Positions 35,668-43,505 are shown, counted from the stretch's first letter. The stretch is DNA of 64,000 bases from Pseudarthrobacter sp. NamE2 (GCF_005796205.1 NZ_VAHN01000006.1:124001-188000); one strand, 5' to 3'. Made by a program: numbers and translations. The notes: generated from the sequence alone by a model not told the origin.

Positions 35668-35930
35668 GCTGCCTTGTGACTCATGGCCGCCTGGACGAGC
35701 TTGTCGCGGCGCAGGCCGGACCAGTGGTCCTGGTCATCGGAGTTGTTCACGACAACGGGCGCCCGGGAGTAGCCGAGTTCAGCGGTGATGTACTCCAGCG
35801 CTGCCGGCACTTCGGTGATGTCCACGGCCGTGTAGGTGATGCCCTTGGAGTCGAAGTAGCCCTTCGTCTTCTCACAGTTCGGGCAGTCGGGCTTGGTGTA
35901 GACCGTGTAAGCGGTGGGTAAAGCAGTCAT
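35664..35930 (-). CDS. Glutaredoxin-like protein, NrdH type
   Basis: 88-residue thioredoxin-fold redoxin with the CPNC redox site (Cys16-Cys19), a [16 protein letters not shown] strand and the RAPVVV cis-proline loop. NrdH proteins supply electrons to class Ib ribonucleotide reductase; nrdEF/nrdI are not nearby, so it may use host reductase for plasmid replication. ATG 35930 has AGGTG upstream. Its stop overlaps the start of the long ssb frame. Confidence 0.85.
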   Translation of the reverse strand: MTALPTAYTVYTKPDCPNCEKTKGYFDSKGITYTAVDITEVPAALEYITAELGYSRAPVVVNNSDDQDHWSGLRRDKLVQAAMSHKAA

Positions 35931-36370
35931 TTTCAGCACCTGGTTTCGTATCAAAGGAGTTTCGTTCGTCTGGTTGACTTGCTACTTCAATTCTAGCAAT
36001 CATTCAACTGAATGAATAGCGGTTCTGCTCCTTGTTTTAGGGGTTTCTGGCATGGTGATTTTCGGCCGAATAGTGGCACTTCCCGCTTTTGGACCACGGC
36101 TGTTGATTTCAGAAGCTGACTGCACAGATGTCAGGAGTCCTCTGCTCTGCGGGCATCCAGGGCGGCCTGGTTCTTCTTCTGCGTGTTCGATCAAAATAGC
36201 CGGCATTTCACAACCCCCGGGAATGTCCGCAAAGATTGCATTAGTACCGTCAGACGTGGAAGGCCAAGGACGACCCTGACAAACGGGTTCGATAACTTAC
36301 AGTCACCCCTAGTTCGCCCCATCACAAAGTTGCGGTTTGAGATGACTTCAAACGGTAGGACCGCCTGAGC
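35931..36370. promoter_or_regulatory. AT-rich divergent promoter region with a palindrome
   Basis: About 440 nt between nrdH (minus) and an HTH gene (plus). The AT-rich part at 35960-36020 includes the palindrome CATTCA-AC-TGAATG (36001-36014), a likely operator for the nrdH-ssb transcript. The neighbouring small HTH proteins are obvious candidates to bind it. No gene seen. Confidence 0.5.
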
Positions 36371-36622
36371 ATGGACCCCAAGTATCTGGAAGCACTCTTC
36401 GCCAAGTACCCGGAGCTTCTTTCGCCTCAAGACCTCGAAGAACTCTTCGGACTCTCCCGAAATACCCTGTACCGCTGGCTCCAAAACGGAGTGATTCCTG
36501 CTTACCAAGTCGAGAAGACATGGTTGATCGCCAGAGATCAAGTCAAGGACTGGGTCTGGAAAAACCGGAAAACACTCAGGAAGGGCCAGACATCGGAAGT
36601 CAACGACGAGGACCAACCCTAG
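36371..36622 (+). CDS. Helix-turn-helix DNA-binding protein (excisionase family)
   Basis: 83 residues. The HTH_17 domain is obvious: LLSPQDLEELFGLSRNTLYRWLQNGVIPAYQV followed by TWLIARDQVKDWVWKN. It resembles Xis-like regulators. A weak GGACCGCC ribosome site precedes ATG 36371. It is divergent from the nrdH-ssb operon and may regulate it. Confidence 0.72.
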   Translation: MDPKYLEALFAKYPELLSPQDLEELFGLSRNTLYRWLQNGVIPAYQVEKTWLIARDQVKDWVWKNRKTLRKGQTSEVNDEDQP

Positions 36623-36972
36623 AGCGAAGCGGCCGGAGTTCCGCCGCCGGTTACTGTGGTCATCCCCGCAGGTTCGCCAACACCGAAGCCCCCCTGTGCC
36701 TGAAAAGTTCCATGTCGAGCGGTGATGTGGGCACCTGGCTGGAGTAGCAGTGCCGAATAGGTGTCGTCCCTGCTGGAGGAAGATCAACCGGGGCGGCCGG
36801 TTCGTCGGCAACGCAGGGTTTGGACCATGGGGAACGTGTCCGCGCGGTTCTCTTCTTCGCGCAGCTTACGGCTTCCGAAGGCGCTTCGGTTTGAAAAGTA
36901 AGCATGCTTTCTATTAGTTTGGTGTTAGCTTCCCCGCTTATCCCCCATCAGGCGGAGTGGTTGCCAGGGAGG
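36623..36972. other. Intergenic region without a convincing gene
   Basis: About 350 nt. A minus-strand frame (36905-36660) starts with ATG but has no ribosome site and no family resemblance, so it is not called. Nothing else is visible before the terminator. Confidence 0.4.
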
Positions 36973-37003
36973 CCCCGCCACTGCTCGGTGTTGCGGGGTT
37001 TTT
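36973..37003 (+). terminator. Intrinsic terminator
   Basis: CCCCGC-CAC-TGCTCG-GTG-TT-GCGGGG followed by five T residues: a classical factor-independent terminator on the plus strand, placed before the DUF2188 gene. Confidence 0.75.
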
Positions 37004-37060
37004 CTCTATCCGCATTTGCGTAGCAGGTGTCAGGTAACCGAACGGCAGAAGGAGTATGCA

Positions 37061-37288
37061 GTGGCTCAGGGTGACATCGAGACGTACTACGAAGACGGTT
37101 CGTGGAAGAACAAGCGCGAGGGCAGCGACCATGCATTCGGCGCCGGCTATGGCACGAAGGATGAAGCGGCAGCTGTAGGCCGGGAAGCTGCCCAGGCGGA
37201 CAAGGTCGAGCACGTGATCAAGAACCAGGACGGCCAGATCGGTTCCAAGAGCAGTTACGGCAATGATCCCAGGAATGTCCCGGGTTGA
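37061..37288 (+). CDS. DUF2188 domain protein
   Basis: 75 residues matching the small DUF2188 family: EDGSWKNKREGSDHAFGAGYGTKDEAAAVGREAAQ and an IKNQDGQIGSKSSYGNDP end. Function of the family is unknown. GTG 37061 is chosen because AGAAGGAG lies 6 nt before it; the frame is open to 37016 without a better start. It is followed by a strong terminator, so it is monocistronic. Confidence 0.82.
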   Translation: MAQGDIETYYEDGSWKNKREGSDHAFGAGYGTKDEAAAVGREAAQADKVEHVIKNQDGQIGSKSSYGNDPRNVPG

Positions 37289-37330
37289 TTGCTACGCCAT
37301 CCCTTTGGCGCTTTGGTGCGTGGGGAGACA

Positions 37331-37364
37331 AGAAGGGCCGGCTCAGAAATGAGCCGGCCCTTCT
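37331..37364. terminator. Terminator after the DUF2188 gene (copy 1 of a repeated terminator)
   Basis: Perfect 14-bp stem (37331-37344 with 37351-37364, loop AGAAAT). The stem core GAAGGGCCGGC and the downstream TCCTCGGCAAAGGAAA recur at 39673-39735. Confidence 0.8.
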
Positions 37365-37495
37365 GGTTCTCCTCGGCAAAGGAAATTTACGAATTCAGCC
37401 TAGCTAAATTTTGTCGGTGGTTGCTGCAGCCGCTCCTGCGCCGTCGTTGTCCCCGGCAGCGCGGCAACTGGTGGTGCGTGTGGTGGGTGCGTTAT

Positions 37496-37550
37496 GGCGG
37501 TCCGCCGCTGGTGAGTGGCTGCTGTGGTTCGCCCTGGGCGGCGGACCGCC
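37496..37550. repeat. Long palindrome with GGCGGTCCGCCG arms, copy A
   Basis: Arms of 13 bp (37496-37508 and 37538-37550) around a 29-nt loop. The same arm sequence forms a second palindrome at 43597-43650. Confidence 0.65.
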
Positions 37551-37596
37551 CGACTTCTGAAAGGCTCCTGGCCCACGGATGATGAGTGGCCGGGAG

Positions 37597-37631
37597 CCTT
37601 GCCGGGCGGCGTTCGCTTCCGCCCGGCAAGG
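37597..37631 (-). terminator. Terminator of the ParB-like gene
   Basis: 13-bp stem (37597-37609 with 37619-37631), just beyond the stop of the minus-strand gene. Confidence 0.75.
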
Positions 37632-37636
37632 GGTTT

Positions 37637-38989
37637 TTATGCTGCCGATTCTTCCTCGGCCTGTTGGCCGCTGTCGATGATGATTTGTTCGACCTCGCTT
37701 GCGGTGTATCCCCAGAGGACCAGCTGGTTCAGGTAGTCCCGGTGCGTCTGGCTCGGGGACCGCCACGAGTCTTTGGCGATGGTCTTTTCGTATCCGGCGC
37801 AGACCAGCGCAATCAGTCCGAATTCCGGGCGTGCGGTCGTTTTGGCGACGTGGTCCCTGAGCGGGTTCCATGCCCACTGGTTGGATTCTTCGAACTTTGT
37901 CCCGACCATTTCAGCGGCCACTTTGCCCTCGTAGCCGCTGGCGGTTTCGGGGTGGTGGGTGATCGCGTGGAGGGTGAAGTACTGCCATCCCTTGGGGGCC
38001 TGCTTTTTGGCCAGCAGGTTCTTGACCCATTCGCAGCGGACGGTGGCAGCTGACTGCATCAGCTTGTTGTTCTCGATCAGGGTCTTCCGTTCGGCCTTCT
38101 GCTCGTCAGTCATGGGGCCTTTGGGGGCCGAGGAGGTGCCGTAGCCGCTGTAATAGCGGAGCGTGAAGCCCAGGTCTTTCCAGCCGGTGACGACGGCGAC
38201 GGTGGAGTGTTCGCCGCGATAGTCCGTCTCGATGTAGACGGCGTTGCCGTCCTCGTCGGTGGCCGGCTCACCGTCCGCCCTTTTCAGGGACGTGACGCGG
38301 AGGGTTTCGCTGTCTTCCCCGTACCCGCATTCGGGAACAACGACCGTTCCGGCTGCTTCCAGCTCTGCGGTGAGGGCGGCCAGCGCGGCGGCGCGGTCGC
38401 GCTTGTCGCGCAGTTGCTGGGTGACGTGCAGGAGCATGTCGGGTTCATCCATGATGACCGATTCAAGCTCTGCGGTGGCTTCCTCGTCGGATTCAAATTC
38501 CGCGAGAATAAGGGCTTCTTCAATGGTGTAGCCCTTGCCCAGGGCAGCGGCTCCGGTGTAGGTGGACTTGGCCTTCAAGGCGCTTTCGACGGTGGTCCTG
38601 GTCCGTCCGGTCTTCTTGGCGATCGCGGCGGCCGAGACACCGATCAGGGACAGCTGGTGGTAGGCGTCGGCCTCGTCGGCTTCGGTGAGTTCGGCGCGCT
38701 GGATGTTCTCGACCACCTGCGTGACGATGCGTTCTGCTTCCTCAGGGCTGTCGATGATCATCACCGGGATCAGGGGCCGTTCGGCTTCGACGGCGGCGCG
38801 GGTGCGGCGCTGACCCATCAGGACGTGCACGGTGCCGTCGCCCTTGCGGTGGGCGATTACAGGTTCCATCACGCCGTGTTCAGCGATGCTGGCGATGAAA
38901 TCGGAGGTCAGGGCGGCGTCCTTCCGGACGTTGACATCAACGGTCAGGGTTGCCGGGTCAAGCATTTCAAGCGTAGGTGCTGCGGTCAT
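37637..38989 (-). CDS. ParB/Spo0J-like nuclease-domain protein
   Basis: 450 residues. The first 110 form a ParB-type N-terminal domain (NVRKDAALTSDFIASIAEHG, then the GQRRTRAAVEAE motif at about 59-70 and VVENIQRAELTEADEADAYHQL). A KorB-like HTH follows (GVSAAAIAKKTGRTRTTVESAL, about 115-136). The rest is a long plasmid-specific region. These proteins bind DNA and, in ParB, hydrolyse CTP; without a ParA neighbour this one may be a regulator or replication helper, not a partition protein. ATG 38989 has AAGGAG 8 nt upstream. Its leader is shared with the DUF4192 gene. Confidence 0.85.
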   Translation of the reverse strand: MTAAPTLEMLDPATLTVDVNVRKDAALTSDFIASIAEHGVMEPVIAHRKGDGTVHVLMGQRRTRAAVEAERPLIPVMIIDSPEEAERIVTQVVENIQRAELTEADEADAYHQLSLIGVSAAAIAKKTGRTRTTVESALKAKSTYTGAAALGKGYTIEEALILAEFESDEEATAELESVIMDEPDMLLHVTQQLRDKRDRAAALAALTAELEAAGTVVVPECGYGEDSETLRVTSLKRADGEPATDEDGNAVYIETDYRGEHSTVAVVTGWKDLGFTLRYYSGYGTSSAPKGPMTDEQKAERKTLIENNKLMQSAATVRCEWVKNLLAKKQAPKGWQYFTLHAITHHPETASGYEGKVAAEMVGTKFEESNQWAWNPLRDHVAKTTARPEFGLIALVCAGYEKTIAKDSWRSPSQTHRDYLNQLVLWGYTASEVEQIIIDSGQQAEEESAA

Positions 38990-39405
38990 TGGTGTTGCTC
39001 CTTCTTGCCGAGAAGTTGGGTGGGTGGGGCGGCTTAGGTGACCGGCCAGCTCCCCTTCTCCCCCTCGTTGTTTTGGCTGCTGGCGGAGCTTGCGGAGCTG
39101 TGCCCGTGCAGGCCCGTCTACCCGTAAGGGCAAGACCCGGAAAATCTTCGGAGGAAATAAGCGACGAAGGAGCGCCGGAGAAGACTTCTGCGGGCCGCAG
39201 GCCCCGACGAAGGAGGGGCTAGAGGGGCCGGAACGGGCACGTACAATCCGTCAGGACAGCAGCCAAAACGTCGTAGACAGACAGGGCCAGGGACGGCGGA
39301 GCCCTGCGGAGCCGGCACTGGACCCAACAGCCGGCCGCGCCAGCGGACGCCCACCAACTGGTTGCAGCGCAGCGGAAACCACGGCGAGCCCAGCGAGCCT
39401 GCACT
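38987..39405 (-). repeat. Duplicated leader/promoter region, copy A (upstream of the ParB-like gene)
   Basis: This segment and 43094-43505 are near-copies in the same orientation and both end exactly at the ATG of a minus-strand gene. Shared blocks include the ribosome-site region (GGTGTTGCTCCTTCTTGCCG on the plus strand) and a long block around CGTACAATCCGTCAGGACAG. A central part near 39130-39220 has diverged. It probably contains a common promoter and regulatory leader. Confidence 0.85.
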
Positions 39406-39426
39406 TTCCTTCAGTAGTGTTGGGGC

Positions 39427-39672
39427 ATGAGTGATCGAGCTCCACGCCCTGGCCGCAGCGGTGAAGCCGGCCGCGCAAGCGCCTGGAAGTCACCACGGGC
39501 CTGGCGGGTCCTGGCTGTAATGTTCAGCGTTGCCGCGATCGGATCGGTGGTGCTGGTGGTCGTGGATCTTGTTCTCGGCCGGCCTGCTGCCGGCGACCTC
39601 TTTATCGCCTTTCTCAATAGTCTCGCGGCCGTGGCCCTCTGGCGGCTTGGCTCTGAGACGCGTCGGACATGA
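39427..39672 (+). CDS. Small membrane protein, hypothetical
   Basis: 81 residues with a basic N-terminus and two membrane segments (VLAVMFSVAAIGSVVLVVVDL, about 29-49, and LFIAFLNSLAAVALW, about 58-72). No family recognised. It starts immediately downstream of leader-repeat copy A on the opposite strand and is followed by a perfect terminator hairpin. Confidence 0.6.
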   Translation: MSDRAPRPGRSGEAGRASAWKSPRAWRVLAVMFSVAAIGSVVLVVVDLVLGRPAAGDLFIAFLNSLAAVALWRLGSETRRT

Positions 39673-39707
39673 CGAAGGGCCGGCACGTTCGACGTGCCGG
39701 CCCTTCG
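39673..39707. terminator. Terminator after the small membrane gene (copy 2 of a repeated terminator)
   Basis: Perfect 15-bp stem (39673-39687 with 39693-39707, loop TTCGA), sharing the GAAGGGCCGGC core and downstream flank with the hairpin at 37331. Confidence 0.8.
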
Positions 39708-39762
39708 CGGTATTCCTCGGCAAAAGGAAACTTATGGGGTGCAGCGTCAGCGCTGCTTGCGG

Positions 39763-39915
39763 TTACAGCTCGTAGTGTCTTTGGTCTTTCCTTGGCCGGT
39801 CCACGGGGCCGGTGAATGGGCCTGCGGTGAGCAGGCTCAGTTCCAGGATGTCTTCAAGGGGGCTCGCGTCCGGGGAAACGGTGTCGTCCTCGGTTATGCG
39901 GAATTGATCTGCCAC
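39763..39915 (-). CDS. Small hypothetical protein (50 residues)
   Basis: Short acidic protein beginning GTG (39915) with AAGGAG 8 nt upstream, a near-ideal ribosome site. The body (ITEDDTVSPDASPLEDILEL, then LLTAGPFTGPVDRPRKDQ) is not recognised. The frame is open farther upstream but the ribosome site fixes this start. Confidence 0.5.
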   Translation of the reverse strand: MADQFRITEDDTVSPDASPLEDILELSLLTAGPFTGPVDRPRKDQRHYEL

Positions 39916-40083
39916 GCTGGGGACTCCTTGGCTGTACGGACGGGACGGCGGTGTCCTGTCACAGTATCGGCAGTTCCTGCGTGCGGGCTGGAAGTCGCGG
40001 TGCCCGCGCAGCGTGACGCGGCCGGCGGAGATGTTCCTATAGACAAGCCCCAACGATGCAGGCCTTGGTTTGGAGCCTCTGAA

Positions 40084-40485
40084 TCACTTGATCTTGCGAC
40101 TGCGAAGGTCAACAACGGATGCAGTTATCGCCAGAATGACCTCCAGCGTCACACGAAGGATTACCCACATGAAGGCGAAGCACCAGACTATGTTGAGCAG
40201 GATTACTGGCGAGTTGGCGAGGATTTCAGAGGCTCCGCCCAGCGTTGGGTCGATTCTGCCCACGGTTGTGAAGAGAACCCCAAATATCGGGACGGACAGA
40301 ACAAGCAACCAATAGATGAAGGTTTGGTCTGATTGGAAGAAGGCCAGTATCAGGAGCACGGCCGCAAGTACGGCATAGCCCGCTGCGATCTGTCGTACTA
40401 CACGCGCTGCTTGGTCGCGGAACTCTTGGGATATGAGTCCTGACGCCACTTTTGCTCCCGCCGCTTTGATGATTCCTGAGCCCAA
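40084..40485 (-). CDS. Membrane protein, hypothetical, possibly truncated at its 5' end
   Basis: 133 residues with three hydrophobic segments (AGYAVLAAVLLILAFF; FIYWLLVLSVPIFGVLFTTV; VILLNIVWCFAFMWVILRVTL). The only in-frame start near the front is TTG 40485, with no good ribosome site, and an IS110 element lies about 30 nt upstream. The gene may have lost its original promoter or N-terminus by that insertion. Family not recognised. Confidence 0.5.
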   Translation of the reverse strand: MGSGIIKAAGAKVASGLISQEFRDQAARVVRQIAAGYAVLAAVLLILAFFQSDQTFIYWLLVLSVPIFGVLFTTVGRIDPTLGGASEILANSPVILLNIVWCFAFMWVILRVTLEVILAITASVVDLRSRKIK

Positions 40486-40515
40486 TGTACCGGCCAGCGG
40501 GTGCCCCTGGTACTT

Positions 40516-41580
40516 TTATCCCACCCCGCAGAGGTCTCTTTTGAGGCTGTAGTAGATCTCTCTGGCGATGAAGCGTTTGAGGCAGCGTATGGCATCTGCG
40601 GGCGAGTGCCCTTGTGCTCGTTTGCGGTCGCGGTAGGCCTGGGACCTGGTGTCGTAGCGGAGGCGGCAGATGGCGATGAGGTAGATGACCCTGTTGGCTT
40701 GGCGATTTCCTCCTCGGTGGAGGCGCATACGGTGCGATTTTCCCGACGAGACAGGTATTGGCGCGACTCCGCAGAGCCGGGCGAAGGCTGCTTCGTTGCG
40801 GAAGCGGTCAAAGTTCTCGCCGGCGGTTATGAGCAGTTGGGCGACACTGACGGGGCCTACTTGGGGCAGCGCCAGGGTGTTCGGCGCCACAGAGGAAACC
40901 AGCTGGGTCAGATGCTTGTCCAGTTCGTTAATCTCAGCCGTGAGATCGTAAATCCTGCGGCCGAGCTCTCGGAGCGCATACTTCACAGCCTGCTCGGGTT
41001 CATGGATTCGGCTCAGGTCCGGCCGCAGGGCGCGGGCTTGAGTGGCTTTACCCTCGAGAGTTTTGGCGGTCAGTCTGGTCCTGAGATGATCCGGTGCGGT
41101 GAGCAGAACATCGCGCAGCTGGACACAAGCCGCGCTGCGGGCCTTGACTGCAGAGTCTCTGACCAGGTGAAGATTGCGGATGGCTTCCACCGCTCCGGTG
41201 GTGTCCTTCGCCGGCTCTGAGCATTCACCGGAAAGGACCTTGCGGGCGGCAGCTTCAGCGTCGACGGCGTCACTCTTACCGACACGGTGCCGCACTTGGG
41301 AGTGGCCACGGTTGACCTCCACGACATCGATGCCGGCGGCTTTCAAGTGCCGGGTCAGCCCGGCGCCGTAGGAGCCGGTGCATTCGACGCCGAAGGCGTT
41401 GATGATGCCGAAGCTTGCCGCCCAGTCCAACAGTTGTTGGTAGCCGTCGCGGGTCGAAGGGAATTTCCGGTCCCCGAGCATCCGCCCGTCCTGGTCGACT
41501 GCCGCGGCATGGTGGACCAGCTGGTGAGTGTCTACTCCGACGGTTACAGCCCTAACGGGGTGTGTCGTTGTAAGAGTCAT
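40516..41580 (-). CDS. IS110-family transposase
   Basis: 354 residues. The N-terminal RuvC-like DEDD domain is visible (VTVGVDTHQLVHHAAAVD with the first Asp, GVECTGSYGAGL, and KSDAVDAEAAARKVL with the later acidic residues). The C-terminal Transposase_20 domain follows (LPQVGPVSVAQLLITAGENFDRFRNEAAFARLCGVAP, then SGKSHRMRLHRGGNRQANRVIY, with the catalytic Ser in the PIPVSSGK stretch). Full length, no frameshift, so the element may be active. Confidence 0.93.
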   Translation of the reverse strand: MTLTTTHPVRAVTVGVDTHQLVHHAAAVDQDGRMLGDRKFPSTRDGYQQLLDWAASFGIINAFGVECTGSYGAGLTRHLKAAGIDVVEVNRGHSQVRHRVGKSDAVDAEAAARKVLSGECSEPAKDTTGAVEAIRNLHLVRDSAVKARSAACVQLRDVLLTAPDHLRTRLTAKTLEGKATQARALRPDLSRIHEPEQAVKYALRELGRRIYDLTAEINELDKHLTQLVSSVAPNTLALPQVGPVSVAQLLITAGENFDRFRNEAAFARLCGVAPIPVSSGKSHRMRLHRGGNRQANRVIYLIAICRLRYDTRSQAYRDRKRAQGHSPADAIRCLKRFIAREIYYSLKRDLCGVG

Positions 41581-41705
41581 GCCTGCTCATTCCTGTCGAG
41601 GTTGAGATTGGCGAGCACGATTGACCGGGCCGGGCGGACAAAGCACTGAAAAGCTAAGCTGCACGTTCCTATCAAGTCACGACTCCGTCCGGCCCGGTCG
41701 CCCTA
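41581..41705 (-). ncRNA. Putative IS110 bridge RNA region
   Basis: IS110 elements encode a structured bridge RNA in the non-coding end next to the transposase start. Here that segment contains a long inverted repeat (about GACCGGGCCGGGCGGA at 41622-41637 and TCCGTCCGGCCCGGTC at about 41685-41700) enclosing about 45 nt. Fold and guide loops were not computed; the call rests on position and the stem. Confidence 0.45.
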
Positions 41706-41726
41706 AGTGAGTGACAGGGAAGTGGA

Positions 41727-41808
41727 ACCGACAGATCTCCGCATAGACAGTTCGCGCATTACTGCGGTTCGTCACGCAGCGGGCAAGTCAGGAACCACTC
41801 CCTGCCAC
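41727..41808. repeat. Imperfect repeat, copy 1, next to the IS110 element
   Basis: Begins ACCGACAGATCTCC and ends CTCCCTGCCAC; about 163 nt upstream of a related copy. Shares a GTCACG...GCGGG(C)AAGTCAGGAAC hairpin-like core with copy 2. No protein-coding signal. Confidence 0.6.
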
Positions 41809-41889
41809 GGTCTAATGTTGACCAGCTGGCACCACTCGCGAAGTGCGACGCGCTCACACGGAGCCAAAAGTGTGTAGCAAGCGAGCCGT

Positions 41890-41976
41890 ACCGACAGATC
41901 TCCTCCTAGACAGAAACACACAGCAACTGCGTCCATCGTCACGATGCGGGGAAGTCAGGAACTGCTCCCCTGCCAC
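41890..41976. repeat. Imperfect repeat, copy 2
   Basis: Same beginning (ACCGACAGATCTCC) and end (CTCCCCTGCCAC) as copy 1, with a diverged middle. The GGGGAAGTCAGGAACTGCTCCCC part can fold on itself. Flanks also match (AGTGCGA), so the underlying duplication unit is about 163 nt. Confidence 0.6.
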
Positions 41977-42042
41977 CCTCTCATTCTCCTCAGTGCGAAG
42001 CGGGGGAGGCCGCCGCGCACCTGTGGAAGATCCCGCGACACG

Positions 42043-42073
42043 GGCCGGACCCCTTTTGTAGTGGAGTCCGGCC
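42043..42073 (-). terminator. Terminator of the DUF4192 gene
   Basis: 8-bp stem GGCCGGAC/GTCCGGCC (42043-42050 with 42066-42073), 10 nt beyond the stop of the minus-strand gene. Confidence 0.55.
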
Positions 42074-42082
42074 TTGTCGAGG

Positions 42083-43096
42083 CTAGCGCTTCAGGCGGCG
42101 GTCATAGGCCTTTTTCGGGTCCCGGCTGCAGTCTGCCAGCAGGCCGCGGTTGACCAGTTCGCTCAGCAGTTCCGCCAGCCGGTACCCGGCGGTGTCCTCC
42201 AGCGCGAGCTTGAAGTACCGGGCAGCGAAACTGGATTGTCCTTTGAGCCATTCCAGCCAACCGATCAGGCACAACATGGGGGCGCGCTGGCCTTCCGGAG
42301 TGGCTTTCATCAGCTCGAACGCGACTTCCTGCGCCATGTCCACGCGCGCCCAGTCCGGGCGGGCAAGGAAGACACCGAGCATGACGGAGGTGAACTGCTC
42401 CGGCGCGTGCGGGACGATGTCGCCCATCATGTAGTCCCGGATGGTGGGGTGCTGCAACGCTCCTGCCAGCTGGTGCGCGGTTTCGGTCGTCAGGCTCTGG
42501 GGGTCATCCAGCACCTTGGCCCAGGCAGCACGGCTGGCTTCGAGGTCTTCGGGCCAGCCGTCGGGCTTGTGCGCGGCGATCGCCTCGCGTGCTGCCTCGT
42601 CCCCGGTGAACGGTGCCGGTGCGATGAAGCCGGTCACGGCGCTCCCCCGGTAGATCAGGGCGGCGTTGCCGTTGCTGGTGGTGATCGAGTCCAGCGACTC
42701 ATCAGGGCAGCAGCTGGTGTCCGCGCACAGGTAGTTCCGCCACAGCTTCGAGGTCACCAACCATGCGTCCTGCAGCGGCATCCCGGCAGTTTCGAGTTCG
42801 GTGCGCAATGCCTGCACTTGCCCGGCAAAGGGGCGGCTGCCATCGGTGGTGCTCTCATCGGTGTAGATAACCAGCAGGCTGCCGGTGGCGGCCTCATCAG
42901 CGGTCAGGTAGCTGACGACGGTTTGCGCGAAGCCAACCGGCTCCTGTCCAAACGGGGCATCCACGCGCAGGGTCGCGCCAATCTTGTTGCCCTGCATGGT
43001 CAGTGCGACAAAGGACTCCGTGGGGGTCTGTCCCAGCGTGTGCGGGATAAAGGCCAGGACGTCGGCCGGGCCGGTGAATTTAATGAAGTCGTTCAT
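42083..43096 (-). CDS. DUF4192 domain protein
   Basis: 337 residues of the actinobacterial DUF4192 family: FTGPADVLAFIPHTLGQTPTESFVALTMQG at the start, a LLVIYTDE strand, a DAWLVTSKLWRNYLCADTSCCP cysteine-containing segment, and helical C-terminal part (GWLEWLKGQSSFAARYFKLALED). Function unknown; often found on plasmids and phages. ATG 43096 follows AAGGAG in a leader nearly identical to that of the ParB-like gene, suggesting co-regulation. Confidence 0.87.
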   Translation of the reverse strand: MNDFIKFTGPADVLAFIPHTLGQTPTESFVALTMQGNKIGATLRVDAPFGQEPVGFAQTVVSYLTADEAATGSLLVIYTDESTTDGSRPFAGQVQALRTELETAGMPLQDAWLVTSKLWRNYLCADTSCCPDESLDSITTSNGNAALIYRGSAVTGFIAPAPFTGDEAAREAIAAHKPDGWPEDLEASRAAWAKVLDDPQSLTTETAHQLAGALQHPTIRDYMMGDIVPHAPEQFTSVMLGVFLARPDWARVDMAQEVAFELMKATPEGQRAPMLCLIGWLEWLKGQSSFAARYFKLALEDTAGYRLAELLSELVNRGLLADCSRDPKKAYDRRLKR

Positions 43097-43505
43097 TGGT
43101 GTTGCTCCTTCTTGCCGAGAAGTTGGGTGGTGGGGCGACCAAAGGTGACCGGCCAGCTCCCCTCTCCCCCTCGTTGTTTTTGGCTGCTGGCGAAGCTTGC
43201 GGAGCTGTGCCCGAACCGGCCCGTCTACCCATCGGGCAAGGGCCGAAAAATCTTGCGGGATCGGCGCGGAGCGTTGATCCCTGGCTGAAGAATTTTCGGC
43301 ACGCAGGCCCCCGGAGGGGGCTAGACGGGTTGGGGCGTGCACGTACAATCCGTCAGGACAGCAGCCAAAAACGTCGTAGACACACAGGGCAAGGGACGGC
43401 GGAGCCCTGCGGAGCCGGCACTGGACCCAACAGCCGGCCGCGCCAGCGGACGCCCATCAACTGGTTGAAGCGCAGCGGAAACCAGGGCGAGCCCAGCGAG
43501 CCTGC
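43094..43505 (-). repeat. Duplicated leader/promoter region, copy B (upstream of the DUF4192 gene)
   Basis: Near-copy of 38987-39405, same orientation relative to its gene. The distal 165 nt (from the CGTACAATCC block outward) and the 50 nt next to the ATG are the most conserved. The remainder of the spacer to 43596 has no gene. Confidence 0.85.

Larger units (their letters stand above)
40500..41705 (-). mobile_element. IS110-family insertion sequence (approximate limits)
   Basis: The element consists of one transposase gene and a non-coding leader on its 5' side, as in IS110. IS110 elements lack clear terminal inverted repeats and target duplications, so the limits are estimates: about 40500 on the 3' side, and just past the last strong stem (about 41705) on the 5' side. 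Confidence 0.7.

Noticed and set aside
36660..36905. Minus-strand 81-codon open frame starting with ATG
   Set aside because: No ribosome binding site, no family resemblance, Pro/Thr-rich composition typical of a chance frame in high-GC DNA.
41727..41976. CRISPR-like array
   Set aside because: Only two long imperfect copies, no regular spacers and no cas genes anywhere in the window.
40300..42080. Composite transposon around the IS110 element
   Set aside because: Only one IS copy is present and no second copy flanks any cargo.
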